DNA of 40,161 bases, taken from contig BNWW01000016.1 of assembly GCA_025999115.1 (NCBI GenBank), positions 1 through 40,161 on the forward strand, in the 5' to 3' direction. A program made the position numbers and the translations under genes. This document shows positions 15,487 through 23,884 of the stretch, one piece after another. The stretch comes from Bacteroidia bacterium. GTDB taxonomy: Bacteria > Bacteroidota > Bacteroidia > Bacteroidales > Azobacteroidaceae. The notes under the pieces are model-generated. The model was not told the origin of the DNA. It saw only the letters and a list, made by a program, of their open reading frames with translations, and made no database searches. How positions within the stretch are numbered: position 1 is the stretch's first letter; every line of letters begins with the position of its first letter.

Positions 15487-17799
15487 TTACAATTGATAAA
15501 ATACATTTATGGCCAAATCGCGAAGATCGCTCCAATAAATAGAGGTTTTTTCTTCTTCGAGCATTGTTCCGTCCGGATTCAACCATCGAATCCATACATA
15601 TTCGGGATGTTCGTTTTTGCCGAATAATTTGCCTATTTTGATGCCATTGCGATAGACATACAACTCTGTATATTCATTAACGGTGCTTACATCCGCTACT
15701 GCCCATAGATTATGATCCAAATCCAACGAGCGAATAGCCGCCCAGTCGGCAGAACCCTCAACGGTAAGTTCGCCTTGTACCACTTTCAAATCTACTTCGT
15801 TGACTAAACGGGAGGTTCTTTCCGTTTCACCTCCAAACAAGTCGCCGAAATAGTCGGGTATGGAAAGTATAAATACGCTTCCGTTTGCCAAATGCAACGT
15901 TAGAGAAGCGAACAATTCTTCATCGGGGCGTATGTCGCTTTTCAACGTAAGATCGGCACGCAAACGGGTAGCGCGCTCGCGCTCGAATACAATGTCTCCA
16001 TGAACCGGATTAGCATACAACGATGCTACGCCTTTTTTGGGAAAACCGTTGCCATCATACAATACATCTACTATATTGATTTGGGCGATTACCGTGTCGG
16101 GATCACCGTTGGCGCCAAATATTTTGTAAGTAGCTACGCCTTCTTTAGGACCCCAGAATTCGTGTTTTTCCGATGCCGCTGTTGCCTGGTAAAGTTTTAT
16201 ATATTCATCGGTATAGTCGCCGACGGATAATTGACGCGTGTTTTCAGGAATAATTGTAGCAACATCATTATCATCAGCATCTTTTACAATACCTTGTACA
16301 AAGCTACCATTAGCAATATCGGTATAAAATTTATTTAAAGGCCCTAACACACCGCTAAGAATACCTACCGCACCAGGCACATTACCAGGGTCAATACTCT
16401 TAAGTGGCTCTATAATACTAGTAAGTCGGGCCTCAAATGCTTTGTCTAAAGCCTTAGAAAACCGATCTAATTCTGCTGCACTGGGGAATTGCAACTTTAC
16501 CTCATTACTACCCGGATTCTCTGTTCTCGCCCAAGATGCCAAACCTCTTTGCTTGTTAGCGCCTTTAGCTGTCATAGCAGGAATCTTAACAAAATTCATG
16601 GTATTTGGAACTGTATATCCATTAATGAGGTACTCGCTCTTTAAGCGTCCAATGAGAGGCAAATCCTCACCCTCTTTTGATAAATATTCAGGAAGGAGTT
16701 CTCCAATAAATTCTCTAAAATAATACTCCGGTTTAAATTCATATACTGCATCTTTCCAAGCAAGCGTTTCCTCGCCAAAGACATCTTTTGCAACTGTAAA
16801 GTTGTCTTTTCTCGTATTACACAGGTCTCTATACTGCCATATATGCTCATCATAATTAATTTTATATCTTTTGTCGGCTAAATTATTTTTAGAAACAGGA
16901 CTTGTAATGGTACAATTTTGAATCGTTGTTCCATCTACATAGGTACCATCATGGTCAATATCTTCCAATAATTCAAACCAGAACGGCTCGAATACTTTGC
17001 CTACTTTTTCTGCAAAATCGGTGCTGCCGGACTGTTGGTTTTCATTGCCGCTGCCGCCGTTGCCGCTGTCTTCGCCATTACCGCTACTACCTTCGCCATT
17101 ATTTGGCTTTTTGTCGTTGATTCGTGCGTATGTATGCAATTCCTTTACAAAATCGCCGTCTCTAAAATCTTCCAGCAAATGGGATATAACGTTGAATGCA
17201 TTGCGTACCAAATCTTTATTGGATGTGAGGTCTAATGGCGTGTCTTTCCAATGAGCGTATAAAGTAAGGCTTTTTTCATTGGTAACAATGGAGTCGGCTG
17301 TTATTTGGTTTCCTCCATCGGCTTCTGTAAACCATCCGAGAAATTTATAGCTGTGAGTAACCGGTGTTTGAGTATCCGTTTTGATTGCATCAGGCAAAGC
17401 GGGATAATTAAAACCAACAAGTGCTTTTGTATCCGGCAGTGCATTATCTCCGCCATTTGTATCGAAACTGATCGTTACGATTTTTTCCGAGCTGGCCGGT
17501 AGCCAACCGTCCGTTTCATTCATCCAGACATAAACACCCGGTTCTAAGGAGCCGCCGTCAAGGTTATAAATCATTAAACCGACAGGTAATTCGGCCGCCG
17601 TTGTATTCCAACTTGCAGGAATATCCCATTGTGTATCAAGTGTTAAATTAGGTAACAGCAAACCGCCGATGGCAGTGCTGCTCAAATCAAGAACCGTACC
17701 AGGGGTAGGCTCTCCTGCTCCGATTTTAACTTGTGCATTTACATCCGGAGTGATTGTCATCAAAATGGCAATCATCGATAAAATAATAACTTTCTTCAT
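15487..17799 (-). CDS. Large secreted protein with shared N-terminal module and InlB-type B-repeat
   Basis: 770 residues. Signal peptide to about residue 22 (ending DVNA). Residues about 23-105 are the module shared with the FISUMP proteins (QVKIGAGEPTPGTVLDLSS, GGLLLPNLTL, LMIYN, GVYVWMNE). Residues about 107-186 form a Listeria-Bacteroides (InlB B) repeat: TISFDTNGG...YKFLGWFTEADGG...LTLYAHWK. A Gly/Asn/Ser-rich linker follows (about 228-262), then about 500 residues that I cannot assign. No C-terminal sorting domain is evident. The segment encoded by about 16260-16960 appears more AT-rich than its flanks, suggesting a mosaic origin. It is the second gene of an operon, 25 bases after the 124-residue protein, and ends at a strong terminator. 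Probably a surface adhesin-like protein. Confidence 0.75.
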   Translation of the reverse strand: MKKVIILSMIAILMTITPDVNAQVKIGAGEPTPGTVLDLSSTAIGGLLLPNLTLDTQWDIPASWNTTAAELPVGLMIYNLDGGSLEPGVYVWMNETDGWLPASSEKIVTISFDTNGGDNALPDTKALVGFNYPALPDAIKTDTQTPVTHSYKFLGWFTEADGGNQITADSIVTNEKSLTLYAHWKDTPLDLTSNKDLVRNAFNVISHLLEDFRDGDFVKELHTYARINDKKPNNGEGSSGNGEDSGNGGSGNENQQSGSTDFAEKVGKVFEPFWFELLEDIDHDGTYVDGTTIQNCTITSPVSKNNLADKRYKINYDEHIWQYRDLCNTRKDNFTVAKDVFGEETLAWKDAVYEFKPEYYFREFIGELLPEYLSKEGEDLPLIGRLKSEYLINGYTVPNTMNFVKIPAMTAKGANKQRGLASWARTENPGSNEVKLQFPSAAELDRFSKALDKAFEARLTSIIEPLKSIDPGNVPGAVGILSGVLGPLNKFYTDIANGSFVQGIVKDADDNDVATIIPENTRQLSVGDYTDEYIKLYQATAASEKHEFWGPKEGVATYKIFGANGDPDTVIAQINIVDVLYDGNGFPKKGVASLYANPVHGDIVFERERATRLRADLTLKSDIRPDEELFASLTLHLANGSVFILSIPDYFGDLFGGETERTSRLVNEVDLKVVQGELTVEGSADWAAIRSLDLDHNLWAVADVSTVNEYTELYVYRNGIKIGKLFGKNEHPEYVWIRWLNPDGTMLEEEKTSIYWSDLRDLAINVFYQL

Positions 17800-17824
17800 T
17801 TTTATTTTAATTTAGATTTAACTT

Positions 17825-18199
17825 TTAATTATTGCCGGTATCGGCGGATTGAGAATTGTTGCTACCGGAAAGGACAGGAGTAAATTTTTTCCATGCCGAA
17901 CCGTTCCAAACATAAATTCCGGCAGGAATCGTTGCATTTGTCGCGTTGGTGTTGTAAATCAATAATCCGGAAAGATCATTCGGGACGATCGTTGGATTTG
18001 CGTCGGAAATACTTTCGGGCAACGCATTCAAATCAATAATTTCTACATGAGGTAAGAGCAAGCCGCCCACAGAACCATCCAAATCTAAACTTACCCCCTG
18101 AGCAGGAGCATTCGGGTTACCGATTGTAACTTGTGCTTGTGTAAAATCGACAACAACCCATGTGCAGATTACCGCCACAATAAAACTAATTCGTTTCAT
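17825..18199 (-). CDS. Small secreted protein consisting of the shared N-terminal module
   Basis: 124 residues from the ATG at 18199 (MKRISFIVAVICTWVVV...). After a signal peptide ending near FTQA the protein is almost only the shared module: QVTIGNPNAPAQGVSLDLDG, GGLLLPHVEI, LSGLLIYNT, AGIYVWNGSAWKKF, then a short Ser/Asn tail. The longer frame starting at 18337 was rejected because it runs through the predicted 5' leader and lacks a signal peptide at its start. It is first in an operon with the 770-residue protein. It may be a companion subunit of that protein, but this is inference. Confidence 0.72.
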   Translation of the reverse strand: MKRISFIVAVICTWVVVDFTQAQVTIGNPNAPAQGVSLDLDGSVGGLLLPHVEIIDLNALPESISDANPTIVPNDLSGLLIYNTNATNATIPAGIYVWNGSAWKKFTPVLSGSNNSQSADTGNN

Positions 18200-18489
18200 T
18201 TTTTTACTTATTATTTTAATTAATATTCCATACGGACAACTAAAAACAAAGTTTGTCGAAAATGAAACGATCAAAATTTTAATTTTTCTACTTTCTTCAA
18301 AAAAAATATTTGCATAATTGTTCACTTTCTTCGCCACAAAGGTAAATATTCTTTTTAGAAAATGATATTTTTTGAAAATAAATTTTACTTATTGTGTGCA
18401 AAAATGACAATTTTGAAAAATATTTCATTATTTGTACACAAAAAATAAGAATTGTGAGAAGATTGGGGATATTTTTGCGGATGGTTTAT
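18200..18489. other. AT-rich intergenic stretch
   Basis: It holds the roughly 130-base leader and the -7 element of the secreted-protein operon, plus an imperfect inverted repeat around 18387-18450 that borders the nusB stop. No gene was seen. Confidence 0.6.
18337..18344 (-). promoter_or_regulatory. Bacteroidetes -7 element for the secreted-protein operon
   Basis: TACCTTTG on the minus strand. It would give a leader of about 130 bases before the ATG at 18199. Confidence 0.5.
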
Positions 18490-19413
18490 TTAATTTTTAA
18501 ACAATTTCCCTTCTTTCTGCAAAGCGGTTACGACTTTGTCCAAAATGCCGTTGATAAACAAAGCGCTTTTCGGCGTACTGTAATAACGCGCCAATTCGAT
18601 GTATTCGTTCAACGAAACATTGATGGGAATTTCGGGGAAGTTTTTGATTTCAGCCAGAGCCATTTGCATAATATAGAGGTCGATGGAGGCGATTCGTTCC
18701 AAATCCCAGTTTTTAATTTGCCGGTTGATGAGTTCGCTGCTTTCGTCTTTTTCGTGGATGGTTTTGTGGAGGAGTGTAAGTGCGAAGCGGCGATCGTCGT
18801 CGTCGCGGAACATTGAAAATAGCATTTGTTGCGGATTGTTTTCTTCTATTCGTTTGATGGTTTTAAGGGCGAATGAGCCAATGGTTTCAAAATCGTCTTG
18901 CCAGTAAATATTTTTTTCTTCGAGCGATTCGAGGAAAGATTCGTTTGTTAAAATAATATTTTTGAAAATATTGTACCAGATTTTCCGGTCGGCTTCATAA
19001 TTATCTTCTTGTTGTAAATATTCTTGGTAAATCGTCGATTCCAGAATTTCTTTCCGTAAATTTTGAAGGAGTACGCGGTCGTCTTCGTCCCAGAGATGGC
19101 CATATTGATTGGCGAATTTTTCCAAAGCTTCGTTGGTGCGTAATTCTTCGGCCAAACGGTTGTTGGCGAAGCGAAGATTGGGATTCCGGTCTTCTTCCGA
19201 AAAAAGGAATTTGTATTGCAGGGAATCGATTTTTTTCTGTTCCATATCGGTCAATATCCCGATGAGCAGCAAAAGATAATGATACAGGTTGTAGGCTGTT
19301 TGCAGGCTCCGATTCAGTTCGTTTTCGGCATTATTCAATGAGGTAGCGCTTTTTTGGTAGTGAGCATACACTATTTGCAGGATTTTAATCCGGATCAAAA
19401 TACGATTAATCAT
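18490..19413 (-). CDS. nusB: Transcription antitermination factor NusB
   Basis: 307 residues, the long Bacteroidetes form of NusB (about 140 in E. coli). The N-terminus MINRILIRIKILQIVYAHYQ and the C-terminal domain WDLERIASIDLYIMQMALAEI...PINVSLNEYIELARYYSTPKSALFINGILDKV are diagnostic. NusB binds boxA RNA with S10 in antitermination of rRNA operons. It is transcribed divergently from sufC; the two -7 elements lie about 30 bases apart. In relatives yajC follows directly; here an accessory island separates them. Confidence 0.93.
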   Translation of the reverse strand: MINRILIRIKILQIVYAHYQKSATSLNNAENELNRSLQTAYNLYHYLLLLIGILTDMEQKKIDSLQYKFLFSEEDRNPNLRFANNRLAEELRTNEALEKFANQYGHLWDEDDRVLLQNLRKEILESTIYQEYLQQEDNYEADRKIWYNIFKNIILTNESFLESLEEKNIYWQDDFETIGSFALKTIKRIEENNPQQMLFSMFRDDDDRRFALTLLHKTIHEKDESSELINRQIKNWDLERIASIDLYIMQMALAEIKNFPEIPINVSLNEYIELARYYSTPKSALFINGILDKVVTALQKEGKLFKN

Positions 19414-19442
19414 TGTAAAAGAACATTGTTATAAAACAGAGG

Positions 19443-19450
19443 CAAAGGTA
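19443..19450 (-). promoter_or_regulatory. Bacteroidetes -7 element for nusB
   Basis: TACCTTTG on the minus strand, 30 bases before the nusB ATG at 19413. Confidence 0.6.
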
Positions 19451-19481
19451 AGCATAAAATTGGGAATTAAAAAAAATCGCG

Positions 19482-19489
19482 TACCTTTG
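19482..19489 (+). promoter_or_regulatory. Bacteroidetes promoter for sufC-sufD
   Basis: TACCTTTG on the plus strand, with a TTG at 19460-19462 and a 19-base spacer, 21 bases before the sufC ATG. It is divergent from the nusB promoter. Confidence 0.65.
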
Positions 19490-19510
19490 TGCGAATAATT
19501 TAAAATAAAA

Positions 19511-20248
19511 ATGCTTACTATAAACAATCTACACGCTTCCATCAACGGGAAAGAAATATTAAAAGGTTTGAATTTACAAGTAAATGCGGGAGAAGTCCAT
19601 GCCGTCATGGGGCCGAACGGTTCGGGGAAAAGTACACTCTCGGCCGTTTTGGTGGGGCATCCGGCCTACGAAGTTACGGTGGGCGAAGTGATTTTCGAGG
19701 GCAAAAACCTGTTGGAATTGCCGCCCGAAGAACGTTCGTGCATGGGATTATTTTTGAGTTTTCAATATCCGGTGGAAATTCCGGGCGTGAGTATGGTTAA
19801 TTTTATGCGCACGGCGGTAAACGAACACCGGAAATACAAGGGCGAAAATCCTCTTTCGGCCGGCGAATTTTTGAAGATGATGCGCGAGAAGCAGGCGGTA
19901 GTCGAATTAGACAAGAATTTGGTCAATCGCTCGGTCAATGAAGGATTTTCGGGCGGAGAAAAGAAACGCAACGAGATTTTCCAAATGGCGATGCTCGAAC
20001 CGAAATTAGCGATTTTGGACGAAACCGACAGCGGCTTGGATATCGACGCTTTACGCATTGTAGCACACGGAGTGAATCAATTGAAACGGCCGGATAACGC
20101 TACGATTGTCATCACACATTATCAACGGCTGTTGGATTATATCAAGCCCGATATTGTTCATGTTTTGTACAATGGGCGGATTATTAAGACGGGAGCGCCG
20201 GAGTTGGCTTTGGAGTTGGAGGAAAAGGGTTATGACTGGTTGAAATAA
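19511..20248 (+). CDS. sufC: Fe-S cluster assembly ATPase SufC
   Basis: 245 residues. Walker A GPNGSGKS (34-41), the ABC signature FSGGEKKRNEI and Walker B LAILDETDSGLDID are the characteristic SufC versions. It powers the SufBC2D scaffold that builds iron-sulphur clusters in the cytosol. sufD starts 12 bases after its stop. sufB is not upstream (nusB is divergent there) and sufS is not downstream, so those partners must be elsewhere in the genome. Confidence 0.96.
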   Translation: MLTINNLHASINGKEILKGLNLQVNAGEVHAVMGPNGSGKSTLSAVLVGHPAYEVTVGEVIFEGKNLLELPPEERSCMGLFLSFQYPVEIPGVSMVNFMRTAVNEHRKYKGENPLSAGEFLKMMREKQAVVELDKNLVNRSVNEGFSGGEKKRNEIFQMAMLEPKLAILDETDSGLDIDALRIVAHGVNQLKRPDNATIVITHYQRLLDYIKPDIVHVLYNGRIIKTGAPELALELEEKGYDWLK

Positions 20249-20260
20249 TTGGAAATTGAA

Positions 20261-21586
20261 ATGAAACAATACATCGATTTTTTCAATACACACAAAACGA
20301 CGGTCGACGAAGGTTGCTCGTCTTTACTCAATGAATATCGTGCAAAAGCTTTTGAAAATTTTAGCCGAAAAGGATTGCCGAATCATCCTTCGGAGAAATA
20401 TCAACATACGAATCTTGCCGAACTTTTATCGCCCGATTTCGGATTTTATTTAAATCGTGCGGATTTTCCATTGCAACCGCGTAAAGTGTTTCATTGCAAC
20501 GTTCCGAATATGAGCGCCTATTCATATTATGTAGTCAATGGCCGTTTTTTTGCGGAAGATGTATCTTACGAACTTCCGAATAGCGTTTTTATCGGCGGAT
20601 TAAACGATTTTTCCGAAAAACATCCCGAACTTTTTATACAATATTATAATAAGCAGGCGGAAACGAAAGGCGACGGGCTGACCGCTTTTAATACTTCGTT
20701 TGTACAAGACGGCTTTGTGTTGTATCTTCCGAAAAATGTAATTTTGGAAAAACCGGTGCAATTAACGCAAATCGGTTCCGGTGCAATCGATTCGTTGGTC
20801 AACCGGCGTTTGCTCGTGATTGTGGAAGCGGGTGCGCAGGCTCAATTGTTGGTTTGCGATCACGTAACCGACGATTCGGCTGTTTTAGCCGCTACGCAAG
20901 TCGCCGAAATTTATGTTGCCGAAAACGCCTCGTTCGATGAGTATGAATTGGAAGAAACGACCGGAAAAACCATCCGGCTGACGCAAACTTGGGTTGAACA
21001 AGCCCGTTCGTCGCAAACCGTTCTCAATAATATTACATTGAGTAACGGTTTAACACGCAATCATTATCAAGTGGATTTGCAAGGCCAAAACGCGGAAACG
21101 CATCTTTACGGAATGGCGATTGCCGACCATCAGCAAAAAATCGACAATTATACGCAAATCAATCATTTGGTTCCGCATGGCCGGAGCAAAGAACTTTTTA
21201 AATATATTTTGGATGATGAGGCTGTGGGCGCCTTTGCCGGACAAATCGTTGTTTCGCCCGGCGCGCAAAAAACGGAAGCCTATCAAAATAATCGTAACTT
21301 GTTGAGCGGCAAAGAATGCCGGATGTATTCCAAACCGCAATTGGAAATTTATGCCGACGATGTGAAATGTTCGCACGGCATGACTACCGGTCAGTTGGAC
21401 GAAACCGCCCTGTTTTATATGCGTTCGCGCGGCATCCCGAAAGAAGAAGCCGTTTTGTTGTTGAAATATGCTTTTACCAACGATGTGATTCAAGGCATCC
21501 GTTTGGAAGGATTGCGCGACCGGTTGAAATTATTGGTCGAAAAACGTTTCAGGGGAGAGTTGGCGACTTGCCGCGGTTGTATCTAA
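20261..21586 (+). CDS. sufD: Fe-S cluster assembly protein SufD
   Basis: 441 residues from the ATG at 20261. A TTG at 20249, directly abutting the sufC stop, would add only four residues. The C-terminal beta-helix core is present, with NRNLLSGKECRMYSKPQLEIYADDVKCSHGMTTGQLDE, FYMRSRGIPKEEA and the terminal RGELATCRGCI. The histidine of the SHG motif is the conserved SufD residue near the cluster site. It pairs with SufB and SufC, and is co-transcribed with sufC. Confidence 0.95.
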   Translation: MKQYIDFFNTHKTTVDEGCSSLLNEYRAKAFENFSRKGLPNHPSEKYQHTNLAELLSPDFGFYLNRADFPLQPRKVFHCNVPNMSAYSYYVVNGRFFAEDVSYELPNSVFIGGLNDFSEKHPELFIQYYNKQAETKGDGLTAFNTSFVQDGFVLYLPKNVILEKPVQLTQIGSGAIDSLVNRRLLVIVEAGAQAQLLVCDHVTDDSAVLAATQVAEIYVAENASFDEYELEETTGKTIRLTQTWVEQARSSQTVLNNITLSNGLTRNHYQVDLQGQNAETHLYGMAIADHQQKIDNYTQINHLVPHGRSKELFKYILDDEAVGAFAGQIVVSPGAQKTEAYQNNRNLLSGKECRMYSKPQLEIYADDVKCSHGMTTGQLDETALFYMRSRGIPKEEAVLLLKYAFTNDVIQGIRLEGLRDRLKLLVEKRFRGELATCRGCI

Positions 21587-21606
21587 ATATCAAAATATCA
21601 AAAATT

Positions 21607-22524
21607 ATGTCGGACAGAAAAAAAATTATGCTGCTAACCTCATGGGTAAGCGTTCTGGGAAACGCTTTTTTGTCGTTAGCAAAAATCATAATCGGTTTAA
21701 TATCGGGTAGTTTGGCCGTTTTGGGCGACGGTTTGGATTCGGCATCCGATGTCGTTACGTCGCTGATTATTTTGATTACAACGCCGATTATCAGCAGTCC
21801 GCCCAATACCAAATACGCTTACGGGCGCGAGAAAGCCGAAAATGTAGCTTCCACCATTCTTGCGTTTGTGATTTTTTTCATGGGCGGGCAAATGGTGATA
21901 ACTTCCATCGGCAAAATCATTCATCCCGAAGCGGTGCAAATGCCCTCTCTTCTGGCGATTTGGGTAACTTTGATTTCCATAGTCGGCAAATTGTTGTTGG
22001 CGCTTTACCAATTCCAACAAGGAAAACGGGTCGATTCCTCGATGTTGAAAGCCAATGCCGTGAATATGCGCAACGACGTGATTATTTCGACAGGCGTATT
22101 AATCGGTTTATTTTTCGTTTTCGTATTGGAAATGCCGCTGTTAGACCCGATTGTGGCGTTGTTAATCGGCCTTTATATTATTTATTCCGCTGTCGGGATT
22201 TTCAAAGATGCCAATATCGTATTGATGGATGGCGTTTCGGATACCTCTATATATAAGGAAATCATTCAAGCGGTAGAGCGAGTGCCGGGCGCCAACAATC
22301 CGCACCGCATCCGTTCGCATCAAATCGGCAATATGTATTCGATCGTGTTGGATATTGAAGTGGCCGGCGACCTTTTGCTGACCGAGGCGCACCACATCGC
22401 CCAATCGGTTGAAGACAGCATCAAACAGGCGCTGGATAATATTTATGATATAGTAGTTCATGTCGAACCCTTGGGAAATACACATTGCGAAGAGAAATAC
22501 GGCGTGAACAAACACAATTTGTAA
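21607..22524 (+). CDS. Cation diffusion facilitator (CDF) metal transporter
   Basis: 305 residues from the ATG at 21607. A longer in-frame reading from 21316 lies in the wrong frame of sufD and was rejected. Six membrane segments (about 10-32, 36-58, 78-98, 111-133, 155-175, 178-196) and a cytosolic C-terminal domain (IRSHQIGNMYSIVLDIEV...VEDSIKQ...VVHVEPLG) fit the family. The membrane metal site is D44xxxD48 in TM2, but in TM5 the usual HxxxD of Zn exporters such as YiiP reads N153xxxD157. Zn preference is therefore doubtful; Mn, Fe or another cation is possible. It follows sufD by 20 bases and may be co-transcribed, but no functional link with Suf is shown. Confidence 0.88.
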   Translation: MSDRKKIMLLTSWVSVLGNAFLSLAKIIIGLISGSLAVLGDGLDSASDVVTSLIILITTPIISSPPNTKYAYGREKAENVASTILAFVIFFMGGQMVITSIGKIIHPEAVQMPSLLAIWVTLISIVGKLLLALYQFQQGKRVDSSMLKANAVNMRNDVIISTGVLIGLFFVFVLEMPLLDPIVALLIGLYIIYSAVGIFKDANIVLMDGVSDTSIYKEIIQAVERVPGANNPHRIRSHQIGNMYSIVLDIEVAGDLLLTEAHHIAQSVEDSIKQALDNIYDIVVHVEPLGNTHCEEKYGVNKHNL

Positions 22525-22540
22525 ATATTTATAAATCACA

Positions 22541-22572
22541 TTTGCTTTTTTCAAATGGATTTTATACCTTTG
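22541..22572 (+). promoter_or_regulatory. Bacteroidetes promoter for rpsF-rpsR-rplI
   Basis: TTTG (22541-22544), a 20-base spacer and TACCTTTG (22565-22572) form a textbook Bacteroidetes promoter, 51 bases before the rpsF ATG. Confidence 0.75.
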
Positions 22573-22623
22573 CGACCCGATTTGAAAATATATTAGTATC
22601 AATCAATTAATAAACAAGTTTTT

Positions 22624-22959
22624 ATGAACAGTTACGAAACCGTTTTCATTTTGACTCCCGTTTTGTCTGATGCACAGATGAAGGAAGCGGTCGACAAATT
22701 CAAGGACGTTCTTAAAGCCGAAGGCTCCGAGATCGTGAATGAAGAGAATTGGGGCTTGCGCAAGTTAGCTTATCCGATTCAAAAGAAATCAACAGGATTC
22801 TACACTTTGTTGGAATTTAAGTCCGAACCCGGCGTTATCGCCAAGTTGGAAACCCAGTATCGTCGCGACGAACGGGTGCTTCGTTTTTTGACCTTCCGTC
22901 AAGATAAGAATTTCGCAGAATATGCGGCAAAAAGAAGAAACAAATCTAAACAAAACTAA
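22624..22959 (+). CDS. rpsF: 30S ribosomal protein S6
   Basis: 111 residues, normal length. [15 protein letters not shown] at the start and [24 protein letters not shown] in the middle are S6 signatures. It binds S18 on the 30S platform. It is the first gene of the classic rpsF-rpsR-rplI operon, 2 bases from rpsR. Confidence 0.97.
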   Translation: MNSYETVFILTPVLSDAQMKEAVDKFKDVLKAEGSEIVNEENWGLRKLAYPIQKKSTGFYTLLEFKSEPGVIAKLETQYRRDERVLRFLTFRQDKNFAEYAAKRRNKSKQN

Positions 22960-22961
22960 TC

Positions 22962-23234
22962 ATGGCAGCAAATAATAATTCGGAAATCCGTTATCTAACC
23001 CCTCCTACGGTAGATAATAAAAAGAAAAAATATTGTCGTTTCAAAAAAAGCGGTATCAAGTTTATTGATTACAAAGATCCCGAATTTTTGAAAAAGTTTT
23101 TGAACGAACAAGGAAAAATTCTTCCGCGCCGCATTACCGGCACTTCGTTGAAATTCCAACACCGTGTGGCACAAGCCGTGAAGCGCGCCCGTCATTTGGC
23201 ATTGCTTCCTTATGTAACCGATTTGATGAAATAA
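22962..23234 (+). CDS. rpsR: 30S ribosomal protein S18
   Basis: 90 residues, with the S18 core [26 protein letters not shown] and the basic C-terminal helix [18 protein letters not shown]. It pairs with S6 on the small subunit and lies in the middle of the operon. A strong AAGGAGGA ribosome binding site for rplI follows. Confidence 0.97.
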   Translation: MAANNNSEIRYLTPPTVDNKKKKYCRFKKSGIKFIDYKDPEFLKKFLNEQGKILPRRITGTSLKFQHRVAQAVKRARHLALLPYVTDLMK

Positions 23235-23251
23235 AAAAGGAGGAAAATTCT

Positions 23252-23695
23252 ATGCAAGTTATATTATTAGAAGATATTAGCAATTTAGGTTACAAAGACG
23301 ATGTTGTAACCGTGAAAAGCGGTTACGGTCGCAATTACCTGATTCCGCAAAAGAAAGCCGTGATAGCTTCCGATTCCGCCAAAAAAGTATTGGCTGAAAA
23401 TTTACGCCAACGGGCGCATAAATTGGAAAAAATTAAAGCCGATGCACAATCGTTGGCTGCGAGATTAAACGGCGTTTCATTGACAATCGGTGCGAAAACA
23501 AGTTCTACCGGTACTATTTTCGGTTCGGTAAACAACATTCAAATCGCCGACGAACTGGCAAAAAAAGGCTTTGAAATCGATCGTAAAACCATCGTAATCA
23601 AAGAAACCGTGAAAGAAACCGGTTCGTATAAGGCAACGTTAAAACTGCACAAGGAAGTTTCGGTAGAAATTCCTTTTGAAGTTATCTCCGAATGA
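23252..23695 (+). CDS. rplI: 50S ribosomal protein L9
   Basis: 147 residues. The N-terminal RNA-binding domain ([37 protein letters not shown]) is joined by a long helix to the C-terminal domain ([17 protein letters not shown]). It is the last gene of the ribosomal operon and is preceded by an AAGGAGGA ribosome binding site. Confidence 0.97.
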   Translation: MQVILLEDISNLGYKDDVVTVKSGYGRNYLIPQKKAVIASDSAKKVLAENLRQRAHKLEKIKADAQSLAARLNGVSLTIGAKTSSTGTIFGSVNNIQIADELAKKGFEIDRKTIVIKETVKETGSYKATLKLHKEVSVEIPFEVISE

Positions 23696-23732
23696 AAAGA
23701 TAAATAATTATTTGTTTTCATACATACACTTG

Positions 23733-23766
23733 AAAAGAGCGGTTCGTGAGAGTCGCTCTTTTTTTT
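23733..23766 (+). terminator. Rho-independent terminator after rplI
   Basis: AAAAGAGCG (23733-23741) pairs with CGCTCTTTT (23754-23762) around a 12-base loop and runs into eight T. Confidence 0.88.
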
Positions 23767-23769
23767 GCG

Positions 23770-23802
23770 AAACTTTCCAAGTTTTTGAAACTTGGAAAGT
23801 TT
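23770..23802. repeat. 15-base perfect inverted repeat (palindromic element)
   Basis: AAACTTTCCAAGTTT, a 3-base centre, then its exact reverse complement. It lies just after the rplI terminator and is not needed for termination. It is one of several short palindromes in the window. Confidence 0.75.
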
Positions 23803-23831
23803 ATAAACGCACGCATCACGTTCTTTGATAT

Positions 23832-23862
23832 TTTGTTTACACGCTTAATTTGTTTATCTTTG
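23832..23862 (+). promoter_or_regulatory. Bacteroidetes promoter for the AAA/PD-(D/E)XK gene
   Basis: TTTG (23832-23835), a 19-base spacer and TATCTTTG (23855-23862), 22 bases before the ATG. Confidence 0.72.
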
Positions 23863-23884
23863 CGAACTCATTAAACTAAATAGT

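Noticed and set aside
18387..18450. Inverted repeat near the nusB stop
   Set aside because: Pairing is imperfect and AT-rich with a long loop; not strong enough for a separate feature.
21316..21606. N-terminal extension of the CDF transporter
   Set aside because: It lies entirely within sufD in another frame and has no homology to CDF proteins; ATG 21607 begins the family sequence.
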